From Rubrivivax sp. (GTDB lineage Bacteria; Pseudomonadota; Gammaproteobacteria; Burkholderiales; Burkholderiaceae_C): 52,203 bases of DNA. Of this stretch, positions 19,970 through 33,662 are shown one piece after another; positions within the stretch are counted from its first letter, which is position 1, and every line of letters starts with the position of its first letter. Location: the NCBI GenBank assembly GCA_020852865.1, contig JADYZZ010000088.1:1-52203 (forward strand), given 5' to 3'. The position numbers and the translations under genes were made by a program. Under the pieces are notes generated by a model. That model was not told the DNA's origin. It did not search any database and saw only the letters and a list, made by a program, of their open reading frames with translations.

Positions 19970-20203
19970 ATGCGTACGACTCTGGTCATCGACGACGACG
20001 TTCTCGCAGCGGCCAAGCATCTTGCCGACCGCGATCGCAAACGCATCGGCGAAGTGATTTCCTCGCTCGCACGCCAGACTCTGGCGCGCAATGCCGGCGC
20101 AGAAGGGGCGTCGCGCAACGGCGTGCCGCTGCTGCCCGGCCGCCGCGGTGCGGCCGCGGTAACGCCCGAACTGGTCAATCAGTTGCGCGACGAACTCCCG
20201 TGA
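19970..20203 (+). CDS. vapB: Ribbon-helix-helix antitoxin of a VapBC-type module
   Basis: A 77-residue protein starting [20 protein letters not shown], a ribbon-helix-helix (RHH) DNA-binding motif, with a C-terminal tail ([21 protein letters not shown]) that would bind the toxin. AGGAG 7 bp before the ATG fixes the start; an upstream in-frame ATG at 19922 is less likely. The antitoxin class differs from the AbrB type at 11.3 kb, so the two modules are not recent duplicates. The stop overlaps the toxin start (GTGA). Confidence 0.85.
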   Translation: MRTTLVIDDDVLAAAKHLADRDRKRIGEVISSLARQTLARNAGAEGASRNGVPLLPGRRGAAAVTPELVNQLRDELP

Positions 20204-20637
20204 CCGTCTTCTTGCTGGACGTCAACGTCCTGATCGCGCTTGTCGATCCGGCGCACATCCAGCACGACACCGCGCATGAATGGTTCGGCCGCGTCGGGCA
20301 CCTGTCGTTCGCCACCTGCCCGCTGACCGAGAACGGTCTCGTGCGCATCATCGGGCATCCGAGATACGCGAACTCGCCAGGCCCTCCGTACATTGTGCTG
20401 CAGTCGTTGACAGGCATTCGAAGTTTGGTCGGCCACCGCTTCTGGCCGGATGACATCAGCATCGCCGACGCAACACTGTTCGCGCCCGCGCTGCTGTCCA
20501 GTCATGCCCGTGTGACCGACAGCTACCTGCTGGCGCTGGCTCGCGCGAAGGGAGGGCGGCTGGCCACGATGGACCGCAGACTGGCCGACGACGCACTGCC
20601 CGAGGCGAGGCAGGCGCTCGAAGTCATCTGGGCTTGA
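20200..20637 (+). CDS. vapC: PIN-domain toxin VapC-like
   Basis: A 145-residue PIN-domain protein: [13 protein letters not shown] (first Asp), [10 protein letters not shown] (Glu), SIADATLFA, and [14 protein letters not shown] (last Asp). This is the TA-system VapC subgroup with a [11 protein letters not shown] start. The GTG start is coupled to the antitoxin. The acidic metal site looks complete, so it is probably an active ribonuclease. It sits wholly between the two copies of the 315-bp repeat. Confidence 0.87.
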   Translation: MTVFLLDVNVLIALVDPAHIQHDTAHEWFGRVGHLSFATCPLTENGLVRIIGHPRYANSPGPPYIVLQSLTGIRSLVGHRFWPDDISIADATLFAPALLSSHARVTDSYLLALARAKGGRLATMDRRLADDALPEARQALEVIWA

Positions 20638-20817
20638 ATCGGGCGCGGGCTGCTCTGCCCAGCACCGGTCTCGGTCGTTCGGCGCAGTGCTGCTCGACCT
20701 CAGTCGGATTGGCTGTGCTGGCCCGGACTCCACGCCTCGACACGCGCAGATGAGCGGCATGCCGACGCGCGCGCAGGTGCGTAATCGAACAACTCTGCGC
20801 GCACACTGGTGCAAACG

Positions 20818-22812
<1,995 letters not shown>

Positions 22813-22963
22813 GGCGGCGTCATCCGGGCGGCGGGGCGGCTGCGCGCGTCGCGGCGGCCCGGCGTCGTCGCGTCGAGGTCGCGCATCGCCGCGCCGAAGT
22901 CGAGCGCGCCGCGGTCGGGTGTCTGCACGGTGTGTGTCCTTCCGTCGCGGCTGCGCAAGGAGA

Positions 22964-24418
22964 TCAGGTGCGCGGCGCGCTCGCCGCCCGCCGTGGCCTG
23001 GCGCCGCCCGCGTGCGGGTCGAACGCGTCGCGCACGCCGTCGGCAAACAGGTTGGCCGCCAGCACCAGCGTGACCATGAAGCCGAAGGCGGCGGCGAAGC
23101 TCCACCAGACGATCGGGTCGCGGCTCATCTCGTTGCGCGCCAGGTTGATCATGCCGCCGAAGCTGTTCATCGACGGATCGACGCCGACGCCGACGTAGCT
23201 CAGCACCGCCTCGTACAGGATGAGCGCGCTGAAGTCGAGCACGGTGACGATCAGCATCAGGTGCGCCACGTTCGGAAAGATGTGGCGCAGCATGATGCGG
23301 GCGTGGCCGACGCCGAAGGCGCTGGCCGCCTGCACGTACTCGAGCTCGCGCAGCTTGAGCGTCTCGCCGCGCAGCAGCCGGCACAGGCCGGCCCAGCCGG
23401 TGAGGCCGAGCACCGCGCACAGCAAGAAGAGCTTGAGGTCGCTGCGTTCGGCGCCAGTCTGGAACAGGTCGGCGTGCTGGTCGATGAAGACCTGCACCAT
23501 CAGCACGCAGGCGGCGATCAGCAGCACGTTGGGCACCGACGACAGCACCGTGTAGACGTACTGGATGAGCTCGTCGACCCAGCCCTTGAAGTAGCCGGCC
23601 ATGATGCCCAGCACCACCGCCAGCGGCAGCGTCGCCACGGTCGCCAGCCCGCCGATCACGAACGCGGTGCGGATGCTCTTGATCGCCTGGTAGAGCACGT
23701 CGTTGCCGGTGAGATCGGTGCCGAACAGGTGATAGGGGCCGGCGAGCGCGCCGCCCGCGCCCAGCAGCGCGCCGAGCACGAGCACGGTGGCGGCGCCGGC
23801 GTGCCAGGGTATGTCGCCCTCGCGGCGCACGATGGCGCGCAGCGTCGCGCCGAAGCGGGCACCGCGGGCGCGCGCGAGCACCGCGGCCAGCGCCGCGCAG
23901 GCCAGCAGCGCCGCCGCCAGCCCGCCGAGCAAGCCCAGGGCGCCGCGGCGCAGCAGGTCGCCGGCCCACTCGGCCTCGGGGTTGCGCAGATGCGCGCCGC
24001 CGAATTTCAGGCGCGGCGCCTGGCGGCGCACCTCGCCGGCGACCAGCACCGATTCCTTCGTGAAGCCGAGGTAGGCGAGCGGCCGCGAGTAGGTCTCCTC
24101 GCGCGCGTCGACGAGCCGGCGCAGCGCGTGGTCGAGCAGCGAGCGCGTGCGCACGTCGTAGGCCGGCGCCGCATCGGGGGCGCCGGGTGCCGGCGGCAGC
24201 AGCGTGCGGTAGTGCACGCTGTCGGCCAGCGTCACGCCCAGACAGAGAACGAGCAGCACGCTCGAGCCCAGCGCCGCCGGATCGCGGAACACGCGGCGCC
24301 AGTTCGCGCTGCGCGCCGGACTGCGCAGCACGTACAGCAGGTAGGCCACCAGCGCCGCGGCCAGCGCCCACATCACGGCGTCGGTCCACAGCAGCACGAA
24401 CTTGGGCATGGCGGGCAA
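22964..24418 (-). CDS. Peptide-type ABC transporter permease, OppC/DppC family
   Basis: A 484-residue inner-membrane permease, larger than classical DppC (about 300). Extra N-terminal part: two helices and a soluble stretch (residues 1-160). The core begins at FGTDLTGNDVLYQAI (typical GTD..GRD-like entry) and includes the EAA loop EYVQAASAFGVGHARIMLRH that docks on the ATPase, and LSYVGVGVDPSMNSFG. The C-terminal tail is Arg/Ala rich. It lies 3 bp after the other permease; the ATPase gene starts 151 bp downstream. Confidence 0.92.
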   Translation of the reverse strand: MPAMPKFVLLWTDAVMWALAAALVAYLLYVLRSPARSANWRRVFRDPAALGSSVLLVLCLGVTLADSVHYRTLLPPAPGAPDAAPAYDVRTRSLLDHALRRLVDAREETYSRPLAYLGFTKESVLVAGEVRRQAPRLKFGGAHLRNPEAEWAGDLLRRGALGLLGGLAAALLACAALAAVLARARGARFGATLRAIVRREGDIPWHAGAATVLVLGALLGAGGALAGPYHLFGTDLTGNDVLYQAIKSIRTAFVIGGLATVATLPLAVVLGIMAGYFKGWVDELIQYVYTVLSSVPNVLLIAACVLMVQVFIDQHADLFQTGAERSDLKLFLLCAVLGLTGWAGLCRLLRGETLKLRELEYVQAASAFGVGHARIMLRHIFPNVAHLMLIVTVLDFSALILYEAVLSYVGVGVDPSMNSFGGMINLARNEMSRDPIVWWSFAAAFGFMVTLVLAANLFADGVRDAFDPHAGGARPRRAASAPRT

Positions 24419-24421
24419 TGC

Positions 24422-25405
24422 TCAGGCCAGCCGCACGCGCGGGTCGACCCAGGTGTAGGCGATGTCGATGAGGATGAAGGTGGCGATGTACAGCAGCGAG
24501 CCGAGGAAGACCATCGTGCGCACGATCGCGAAGTCCTGCTTGCCGATGGCCTCGATGACGTAGGCGCCGAGTCCGGGCAGGCCGAAGAAGCTCTCGAACA
24601 CCAGGCTGCCCAGGAAGACGTAGGGCAGGTAGCTGCCGGCCGAGGTGATGATCGGGATGAGCGCGTTGCGCAGCACGTGGCGCGCCAGCACCACCGGCTC
24701 GGCCAGGCCCTTGGCGCGCGCGGTGCGCACGTAGTCCTTGGACATCTCCTCGAGGAACATCGCGCGGTACAGGCGCGCCTCGCCGCCCAGGCGCGCCAGC
24801 AGCGACAGCGCGATCGGCAGCACGAGGAACTTCGCCGCGTCCAGCCCCGGCGCGTAGCCCGAGATCGGCGCCAGCCGCATCACGCGCGAGAACAGGTACT
24901 GGCCGACGATGATGTAAAAGAGGCTCGAGATCGACAGCATCGTCACGCAGGCGACGACGCCCCAGAAGTCGAGCCGCGTGCGGCGGAACATCACCAGCAG
25001 CAGCGCGAACGCGGTGCTGGCGAACACCTGCAGCACGAAGAGGGGCAGCGCGAGCTGCAGGCTCACCGCCATGCGCGTGCCGACCTCGTGGCCGATGTCG
25101 CCCGACGATTCGGAGTCGGCGCGGCCGAAGTCGAGCGCGAAGAGCGACACCGAACGCTCGTAGAAGATGGTGTCGCGCAAGGCCCCGGCGCCCGGCGCCG
25201 CGGCGTTGTAGTAGAGCGGCTTGTCGTAGCCGCGCTCGGCCTTCCACTTCTCGATCGCCGCCTGCGTGACGCGCTTGCCGCCGAGGTTCAGCCGCGCCAT
25301 GTCGTCGGGCGTGTTGACGCTGAAGAAGAGGAAGAACGTGGCCAGGTTGACGCCCAGCAGGATGAGCGCGCCGTAGCCGATGCGCCGCACGATGTAGGCG
25401 AGCAT
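24422..25405 (-). CDS. Peptide-type ABC transporter permease, OppB/DppB family
   Basis: A 327-residue permease beginning MLAYIVRRIGYGALILLGV, the standard DppB opening helix, followed by NTPDDMARLN in the periplasmic loop. A 70-residue loop (KAERGYDKPLYYN...) precedes helix 2. The EAA loop is DYVRTARAKGLAEPVVLARH and the C-terminal helix ends AYTWVDPRVRLA. It is 13 bp after the binding-protein gene, so they are cotranscribed. Confidence 0.94.
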   Translation of the reverse strand: MLAYIVRRIGYGALILLGVNLATFFLFFSVNTPDDMARLNLGGKRVTQAAIEKWKAERGYDKPLYYNAAAPGAGALRDTIFYERSVSLFALDFGRADSESSGDIGHEVGTRMAVSLQLALPLFVLQVFASTAFALLLVMFRRTRLDFWGVVACVTMLSISSLFYIIVGQYLFSRVMRLAPISGYAPGLDAAKFLVLPIALSLLARLGGEARLYRAMFLEEMSKDYVRTARAKGLAEPVVLARHVLRNALIPIITSAGSYLPYVFLGSLVFESFFGLPGLGAYVIEAIGKQDFAIVRTMVFLGSLLYIATFILIDIAYTWVDPRVRLA

Positions 25406-25418
25406 GGCGGTCCGCCGT

Positions 25419-27659
25419 TCAGCGCGCCGGCCTGGCGACGACCTGGCCGCGCGCGTTGGTGCGCTCGCGCCGACGCCAGCTGCGCCTGCCGTACCAGACC
25501 AGCGCCAGCACGCCGGCTGCCAGCAGCAGCATCGGCCACCACCGCGGTCGGTTCCAGGCCGCGAGCGCGGCCGTGCGCTCGGCGGCGTCCAGGCGCAGGT
25601 AGCGGCCCTGGTCGCGGATCAGGATCGTGGGTCTGTAGTTGTAGACCCAGTGCTGCGCCGCCCCCGAGGAATACGGGAAGAAGCCCATCGTCCACGGCGC
25701 ATCCTCCTGCACGATGCGCACCATCTGGTCGATCAGCGCCTGCTTGGCCGGGCCGTCGTCGAGCGTCTTCATCTCGAGGAACAGGCGATCGAATTCGGGG
25801 TTGGCGTAGTTGGCGGTGTTCTCGCCGTCGTACTTGGTCTTGCCGGTCTTGCTGTAGAGCAGGAACAGGAAGTTCTCCGCATCCGGGTAGTCGGCGAGCC
25901 AGCCCAGCCAGAACACCTGGTACTTGCCCTTGCGCACTTTGTCCTGGAACTGGTTGTTGTCGGTGGCGCGCACTTCGAGCTGGATGTCGATCTTGGCGAA
26001 CTGTCGCACCACCCAGTCGATCTCGGGCTTGCGCTCGGGCGTGGCCTGGGCATAGAAATCGTAGTTCAGCACCAGCGGCCGGCCGGTCCTGGCGTCGCGG
26101 CCGTCGGGGTAGCCGGCCTCGGCCAGCAGGCGCTTGGCGTCGGCGACCGTCCGGCGCACGGCCTGGCCGTCCTTCCAGACATGCGTCACCGGATCCACGC
26201 CCTCGGGTGTGCCCTCGCGCGAGCCGAAGATGCCCGGCGGCAGCGGGCTCATCGCCGTGACGCCGGCCTTCTTCGGGAAGATGCGGCTGTACTCCTCCCA
26301 GTCGATGGCGATGCTGATCGCCTGGCGCAGCTTGCGGTTCCTCGCCTTCTGCTCGGCGCTCAGTTCGCCGTCGCCGTCGCCCAGCGTCGGGTCGAGCATG
26401 TTGAAGGCGATGAAGTAGCTGCCGACATCGGTGCCCCTGGACAGCCTGAAGCCCTTGGCCAGGTACTCGCGGCGCACCTCGTCGCTGTCTTGCATCGCCA
26501 CCAGGTAGTCCATGCCGGTGTCGGTGCGCTCGAACACCTCGATGTCGTAGTAGCCCTGGCGGAACTTGTTGCGCAGCGGCACCGCCTCGCGCTCGACGAC
26601 GGAGACGATGCGCTCGATGAAGGGCGTGCGCTTGCCGCAGTCGGCCAGCATGCCGGCGGCGCGGTCCGCCGGCAGGCCTGCGCAGGGATAGGGCTCGCCG
26701 CGGTAGTTCGGGTTGCGCGTCATCACGTGACGACGGTCCTGTACGAACTCCGTCATCATGTACGGGCCGGTGCCGACCGGCCAGCGGTCGAGCGACAGCC
26801 CGGCCGCGGCCATGCCCGGCTGCGCGTAGAACGCGTCGGCCTCCCAGGGCACGGGCGCGGTGAAGGTCATCTGCATCCAGTAGCGCCACTGCGGATACTT
26901 GCCCTTGATGCGGATGCGCAGCAGGTGCTTTTCCGGTGCGCTGGCGCCGGCCAGCGGCCAGCGCCTGAAGTCGAGGAAGGGCCGGTCGAGGCTCGCCGGG
27001 TCGAGCCCGGCGCGCAGCTTGGCGTCCTCGGCCCTGATCAGCTTGCCGTATTCGGCGAGGCCGACGATGTACTCGGCGAAGGTGCTGAAGATCGGCGTCG
27101 TCACGCGCGTCGTGGCGTGGCGCTTGAGCGCGTAGACGAAGTCCTCGGCCACCAGCTCGCGCGTGCCCTGGTGCTCGAACTCGAGCGGCGTGCGCCGGCC
27201 GCCGAGCTCGCCCGGGCGCATCGGGTGCTCGCTGTGGTAGTAGTGGCGGCCCTGGGCGTCGACCGCGAAGGCCGGGTGCGGCTGGAACAGGATGCCGCGC
27301 TTGATCGGCACGTCGTAGATGCTCTCGGCCACCTGATCGGCCGCCGCGTCGTCGGGCAGCGCGCCGCCGTCCTTGCCGACGTAGCGCGGCCGCACCACCG
27401 CGGCGGCCGACTTGGGCACGAGCTCGAACGGCCGCTTGAAGTAGTGGTAGCCGTAGGGCGGCTCGTAGATCTGGTAGGTGTACGGGGTGTCGTTGCTCCA
27501 GTACGAGGCGGTCGGGTCGAGGTGGCGCGGCGAGCCCTCGATGACGGCCGTGAACAGCGTGCTGGTGGCGGCAGAGCCGTCGGGCCAGGGGTTGTTGTTG
27601 CACGCCGCGAGCAGCGCGCCGCAGGCAAGCAAGGTGGCGAACAGGCGCCGCATACCCAT
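25419..27659 (-). CDS. Family 5 extracellular solute-binding lipoprotein with C-terminal membrane segment
   Basis: A 746-residue peptide-binding-type protein, first gene of the importer operon. The signal peptide ends in lipobox LLAAC with Cys20 as the lipidated residue and Asn after it. The SBP_bac_5 body has TGPYMMTEF, FAFNMLDPT-type and RQAISIAIDW segments. Unusually, a hydrophobic stretch near residues 708-723 (PMLLLAAGVLALVWY) followed by RRSWRRRER predicts a C-terminal membrane anchor, so the protein may be tethered at both ends. The ligand is probably a peptide or peptide-like compound; no enzyme nearby narrows it. Confidence 0.92.
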   Translation of the reverse strand: MGMRRLFATLLACGALLAACNNNPWPDGSAATSTLFTAVIEGSPRHLDPTASYWSNDTPYTYQIYEPPYGYHYFKRPFELVPKSAAAVVRPRYVGKDGGALPDDAAADQVAESIYDVPIKRGILFQPHPAFAVDAQGRHYYHSEHPMRPGELGGRRTPLEFEHQGTRELVAEDFVYALKRHATTRVTTPIFSTFAEYIVGLAEYGKLIRAEDAKLRAGLDPASLDRPFLDFRRWPLAGASAPEKHLLRIRIKGKYPQWRYWMQMTFTAPVPWEADAFYAQPGMAAAGLSLDRWPVGTGPYMMTEFVQDRRHVMTRNPNYRGEPYPCAGLPADRAAGMLADCGKRTPFIERIVSVVEREAVPLRNKFRQGYYDIEVFERTDTGMDYLVAMQDSDEVRREYLAKGFRLSRGTDVGSYFIAFNMLDPTLGDGDGELSAEQKARNRKLRQAISIAIDWEEYSRIFPKKAGVTAMSPLPPGIFGSREGTPEGVDPVTHVWKDGQAVRRTVADAKRLLAEAGYPDGRDARTGRPLVLNYDFYAQATPERKPEIDWVVRQFAKIDIQLEVRATDNNQFQDKVRKGKYQVFWLGWLADYPDAENFLFLLYSKTGKTKYDGENTANYANPEFDRLFLEMKTLDDGPAKQALIDQMVRIVQEDAPWTMGFFPYSSGAAQHWVYNYRPTILIRDQGRYLRLDAAERTAALAAWNRPRWWPMLLLAAGVLALVWYGRRSWRRRERTNARGQVVARPAR

Positions 27660-27692
27660 CGGGAAGCCTCGGTCGGAGTGGCGCGGATTCTA

Positions 27693-27961
27693 GGAGCGTG
27701 GGCGGCGGAAATCCGGCCCCGCGCCGTGGCGAGTCGCGGTGCCGGGCAAGGCGCGCGCGAGGCGCGTGGTGCGTGCCACGCAACGAGCGCGCAACACCGC
27801 CCGGCGCCGCGCATCGCCGCGGCCCGAAGGGTCGGCCCCGACTGAAGGCCCATGCGGCGTTGCGCCGCTCGCCCGGGCGTCCAGCCCGGGCTGCGCGCCG
27901 CGCCTTGCCTGGGCCTTCAGCCGGGGCCGACGCGGGGCTGGATTTCTGCCGCGCACGCTCC
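27693..27961 (+). repeat. 269-bp branched foldback element (possible structured RNA)
   Basis: Intergenic, between divergently oriented start of the binding-protein gene and the end of ldcA. Outer arms 27693-27723 and 27931-27961 are complementary at 28 of 31 positions. Inner arms 27831-27852 and 27910-27931 pair at 21 of 22. The interval on the left (27724-27822) makes its own hairpin (27724-27732 with 27814-27822; 27736-27747 with 27799-27810). The apex holds two more hairpins (27854-27868, 27871-27891). Of six non-Watson-Crick positions, four would be G-U pairs in a plus-strand RNA. It could be a noncoding RNA or a miniature repetitive element. Confidence 0.75.
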
Positions 27962-27971
27962 CAGGAGCGTG
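27954..27971 (-). terminator. Perfect short hairpin after ldcA
   Basis: CACGCTCC-CA-GGAGCGTG, an 8-bp perfect stem 6 bp past the ldcA stop on the minus strand. Its left arm is also the end of the foldback element's outer stem, so the two pairings exclude each other. No T-run. Confidence 0.45.
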
Positions 27972-27976
27972 CCGCC

Positions 27977-32158
<4,182 letters not shown>

Positions 32159-32229
32159 GAGGCTCTGAGCACCTCGGGCATCTGCACCGCGGGTCGCAAC
32201 CGGCGCCAGGCACACGCAGGAGCTGCATC

Positions 32230-32946
32230 ATGCATATCGAAGTGCTGCCCGACGCCGCTGCCGCCGGCGAACGCGCAGCCCGGCGCATCGCCGAATGCGC
32301 CGAGGGCGGCCTGCGCGAACGCGGCCGCTTCCTGCTCGCGCTCAGCGGCGGACACACGCCGCAGCCGATGTACGAGGCGCTGGCGCGGCTGCCGCTTGCC
32401 TGGCGGCGCGTCGCGCTGTTCCAGGCCGACGAGCGCGCGGTGCCGCCGGCGAGCGAGGCGCGCAACTGGAGCCATGTCGCGCGGCTGCTGCTCGCACCGC
32501 TCGGCGCGTCGGGCCCGCAGACGCACCCGATGCCCGCCATGGCGGCGCACGAGCTCGACGCGGCCGCCGCCGAATACGCGCAGACGCTGGTCGCCGCGGC
32601 CGGCGCGCCGCCGCAGCTCGATCTGGTGCACCTGGGCCTCGGCAGCGACGGCCACACGGCCTCGCTCTTCGCCGGCGACGCCGCGCTCGAGGTCGACGAC
32701 GCCTGGGTCGCCGCCACCGGCGTGCAGCAGGGCCACCGGCGCCTGACGCTGACGCTGCCCGCGCTCGCGCGTGCGCGGCGCAGCCTGTGGCTGGTGTGCG
32801 GCGCCGACAAGGCAGCGGCCCTGGCGCGACTGCTCGCGGGCGAGCGCGGGCTGCCGGCGGCGCGCCTGCCGCGCCGCACGGCCTGGGTCGTGGCCGACGC
32901 TGCCGCCTGCCCGGGCCGCGCGCCCGGTGTCGAGGAGATCGAATGA
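32230..32946 (+). CDS. pgl: 6-phosphogluconolactonase
   Basis: A 238-residue SOL/DevB-type lactonase hydrolysing 6-phosphogluconolactone. Signatures: FLLALSGGHTPQPMYEAL, LFQADERAVPPAS (DER), and LDLVHLGLGSDGHTASLF. It completes zwf-pgl-gnd in one operon. The stop overlaps the next start as ATGA. Ribosome site GCAGGAG. Confidence 0.95.
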   Translation: MHIEVLPDAAAAGERAARRIAECAEGGLRERGRFLLALSGGHTPQPMYEALARLPLAWRRVALFQADERAVPPASEARNWSHVARLLLAPLGASGPQTHPMPAMAAHELDAAAAEYAQTLVAAAGAPPQLDLVHLGLGSDGHTASLFAGDAALEVDDAWVAATGVQQGHRRLTLTLPALARARRSLWLVCGADKAAALARLLAGERGLPAARLPRRTAWVVADAAACPGRAPGVEEIE

Positions 32947-33662
32947 AGGTGCTGGCCGTCGACATCGGAGGCAGCCACGTCAAGTGCCTGGCCAGCGGCG
33001 CGAGCGCGCCGCGCGCCTTCGCCTCGGGGCCCGATCTGACGGCCGCGGCCATGGTGCGCGGCGTGCTCGACGCGACGCGCGACTGGCGCTGCGAGGCCGT
33101 CTCGATCGGCTACCCCGGCCCGGTGCTGCACGGCGCGCCGCTGCGCGAGCCGCACAACCTGGGCGCGGGCTGGGTCGGCTTCGACTACGCCGGCGCCTTC
33201 GCGCGCCCGGTCAAGCTCGTGAACGACGCGGCAATGCAGGCGCTGGGCAGCTACGCAGGCGGGCGCATGCTCTTCCTCGGGCTGGGCACGGGCCTGGGCT
33301 CGGCGCTCGTCGTCGACGGCCGCGTCGAGGCGATGGAGCTGGCGCACCTGCCGTATCGCAAAGGACGCACCTACGAAGACTATGTCGGCGAGCGCGGCCG
33401 TCTGCGCCTGGGCAAGAAGCGGTGGCGTCGGGCGGTGCTCGAAGTCATCGACGAGCTGAACGCCGCGCTCGCGCCCGACTACGTGGTGCTGGGCGGCGGC
33501 AACGAGCGCCGCATGAAGACCCTGCCCGCCTATGTGCGCCGCGGCGACAACGCCAATGCCTTTGTCGGCGGTTTTCGGCTGTGGGATGCCGCCGCGGATG
33601 CGCACGCCGACCACCGGCAGCGCCGCGCGCCGCACGCCGACCCGACGCGAGGCCGGACATGA
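32943..33662 (+). CDS. ROK-family sugar kinase, polyphosphate-glucokinase-like
   Basis: A 239-residue kinase predicted to phosphorylate glucose. Phosphate loop VLAVDIGGSHVKCL, VSIGYPGPV, catalytic-Asp segment LVNDAAMQALGSY, and FLGLGTGLGSALVV. It lacks the CxCGxxGC zinc site of typical ROK glucokinases and instead resembles the polyphosphate glucokinase branch, so polyphosphate may be the donor; this is inference. Coupled by ATGA at both ends to pgl and the GH15 gene, giving it glucose from the latter and zwf as outlet. Confidence 0.87.
   Translation: MKVLAVDIGGSHVKCLASGASAPRAFASGPDLTAAAMVRGVLDATRDWRCEAVSIGYPGPVLHGAPLREPHNLGAGWVGFDYAGAFARPVKLVNDAAMQALGSYAGGRMLFLGLGTGLGSALVVDGRVEAMELAHLPYRKGRTYEDYVGERGRLRLGKKRWRRAVLEVIDELNAALAPDYVVLGGGNERRMKTLPAYVRRGDNANAFVGGFRLWDAAADAHADHRQRRAPHADPTRGRT

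Noticed and set aside
19922..19972. Longer antitoxin start at 19922
   Set aside because: The ATG at 19970 has AGGAG at correct spacing and begins exactly at the RHH strand.
27693..27961. Insertion sequence or MITE with target-site duplication
   Set aside because: Inverted ends are present but no flanking target duplication or transposase was seen, and the internal hairpins are unlike a simple MITE. Kept only as a foldback element.
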